Assembly (NCBI GenBank): GCA_035258765.1
Contig: DATFWZ010000696.1
Span: 1-5,702 of the forward strand
Reading direction: 5' to 3'
DNA: 5,702 nt
From: SIAJ01 sp035258765
Lineage (GTDB): Bacteria; Planctomycetota; Planctomycetia; Gemmatales; Gemmataceae
Every line of letters starts with the position of its first letter. Position 1 is the stretch's first letter. The position numbers were made by a program, and so were the translations under genes. Shown here one piece after another: positions 5,026-5,702 of the stretch. The notes under the pieces are model-generated. The model was given only the letters and a program-made list of their open reading frames with translations, was not told the origin of the DNA and did no database searches.

Positions 5026-5702
5026 GCGGCCAGTGTTGCCGGCCAGCCTCGCCTTGAACGCCTTGGTCTCGGCCACGGCCAGTTCGATCGCCGGCCCGGA
5101 CCACTGGGTCATGTCGGTGCCGAACCCCGCCCTGCTCCCGGCCTGGCAAACATGACCGAGAAGGGCACCGACCTTACAGAGGCCCTTACCGGCGAATTCG
5201 GCATCCGCCTCCAGGAGTCGGCGATGGAGTTCCGTCCCATCCGCGGGGAGCTTCTTTGCGCTCCCGTTGAGAGCCGGCGCCGGGCGTGGGGTAGCCCATT
5301 CCGGTAGCGTGGGCATCGAAGTGAATTGACGCTTGGTCGGATCGTAGTCGGTCCAGGACGGCGGGAGGGCGTACAGGTAGCGACCGATCCCGAACTTGAC
5401 GGCGGCGCGCTTCAAGGCGTCCGAGAACGCCGCTTTCAGTCGATCCCCGCCGTCCGGCTGGTCGGAGGGCGAACCGACGTCCGCCTTCGCGATCCACTCG
5501 CCGTGAATGCGAATCCGGAGCCGGCATTGCACCGAACTGTCGGCCAGGAGCTGGTAGCGGTCCTGCCAGTTGTGAACGCCGACCACGGCGTCGAGGCGGT
5601 CCATGACGGCCCGGGCGTCGATGTAGGCGATCGCCAGGGCGCGGTTGCCCTTGACCACCTGCGGCTTGAATTGAACTTCGTCGGCCGGGAACGGTGCAGC
5701 CA
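5023..5702 (-). CDS. Rad52-family single-strand DNA annealing protein (start at or just beyond edge)
   Basis: The frame runs to the right edge. The last two bases read TG ahead of GCT GCA CCG, so an ATG or GTG start may lie one base outside the window; that would give 226 residues, numbered here from it. GTG 5658 is rejected because family-like sequence (FPADEVQFKPQVVKGNRA) continues upstream of it. Residues about 8-115 match the Rad52/Rad22 fold: ALAIAYIDARAVMDRLDAVV, NWQDRY (45-50), a strand with QCRLRIRIHGEWI, then the most diagnostic part, DRLKAAFSDALKRAAVKFGI, followed by GRYLY (ending at 111). A Pro-rich linker leads to a helical C-terminal segment (about 155-222) with VGALLGHVCQAGSRAGFGTD. 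Such proteins bind single-stranded DNA and anneal complementary strands in recombination; in bacteria they are often phage-derived. No flanking phage structural genes are visible. Confidence 0.85.
   Translation of the reverse strand, partial: AAPFPADEVQFKPQVVKGNRALAIAYIDARAVMDRLDAVVGVHNWQDRYQLLADSSVQCRLRIRIHGEWIAKADVGSPSDQPDGGDRLKAAFSDALKRAAVKFGIGRYLYALPPSWTDYDPTKRQFTSMPTLPEWATPRPAPALNGSAKKLPADGTELHRRLLEADAEFAGKGLCKVGALLGHVCQAGSRAGFGTDMTQWSGPAIELAVAETKAFKARLAGNTGR

Noticed and set aside
5024..5149. 42-codon N-terminal extension of the TIGR02996 protein
   Set aside because: The extension lies inside the Rad52-like coding region, and the conserved domain starts at the coupled ATG at 5023.
5023..5702. 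Calling the right side a prophage
   Set aside because: The Rad52-like gene alone is not enough. No integrase, structural, lysis or attachment sequence is visible.

Overview
The window comes from a high-G+C planctomycete, most likely a Gemmataceae (Gemmata-like) chromosome. Four independent signs agree. There is a DUF1559 (H-x9-DG type) C-terminus at the left edge. A large secreted enzyme carries the planctomycete 'LEPLxxR' N-terminal motif and a 'VVVNDGSAQRSMV' plus dockerin-like C-terminal module. A TIGR02996 ('Gemmata repeat-companion') protein is present. A family of intergenic hairpin repeats sits just after stop codons. These assignments rest on recognising family motifs by eye, not on a database search.

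Layout, plus strand. Bases 1-381 are the 3' end of a DUF1559 pseudopilin-like gene. Then come a short degenerate heptamer tract and hairpin repeat copy 1 (441-520). At 585-1073 is a small membrane-anchored or lipoprotein-like gene of unknown function, followed by repeat copy 2 (1091-1170, 74 of 80 bases identical to copy 1). At 1247-3676 is an 809-residue arylsulfotransferase-like protein (ASST family) with a good ribosome binding site, an Ig-like region, an ASST beta-propeller with conserved His/Arg/His residues, and two C-terminal calcium-loop repeats. A diverged third repeat copy (3692-3733) follows its stop. At 3743-4258 is a small, basic, DNA-binding-type ORF (helix-turn-helix, NUMOD3-like and Myb/SANT-like segments) that looks truncated at its 5' end.

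Layout, minus strand. A two-gene unit enters from the right edge and converges on the previous gene. A Rad52-family single-strand annealing protein (5023-5702, its start just beyond the edge) is followed by a TIGR02996 protein (4349-5023). The two overlap as TGATG, so they are probably co-transcribed and translationally coupled. A 10-12 bp hairpin lies in the 90-base gap between the converging units.

Functionally, the left three genes look like cell-surface or secreted proteins separated by hairpin elements that may terminate transcription or protect mRNA 3' ends; nothing shows they share a pathway. The right unit is a DNA recombination gene tied to a lineage-specific protein of unknown function. 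The least explained items are the three-copy structured repeat and the Rad52-TIGR02996 pairing. No CRISPR array, tRNA, rRNA or complete insertion sequence was seen.
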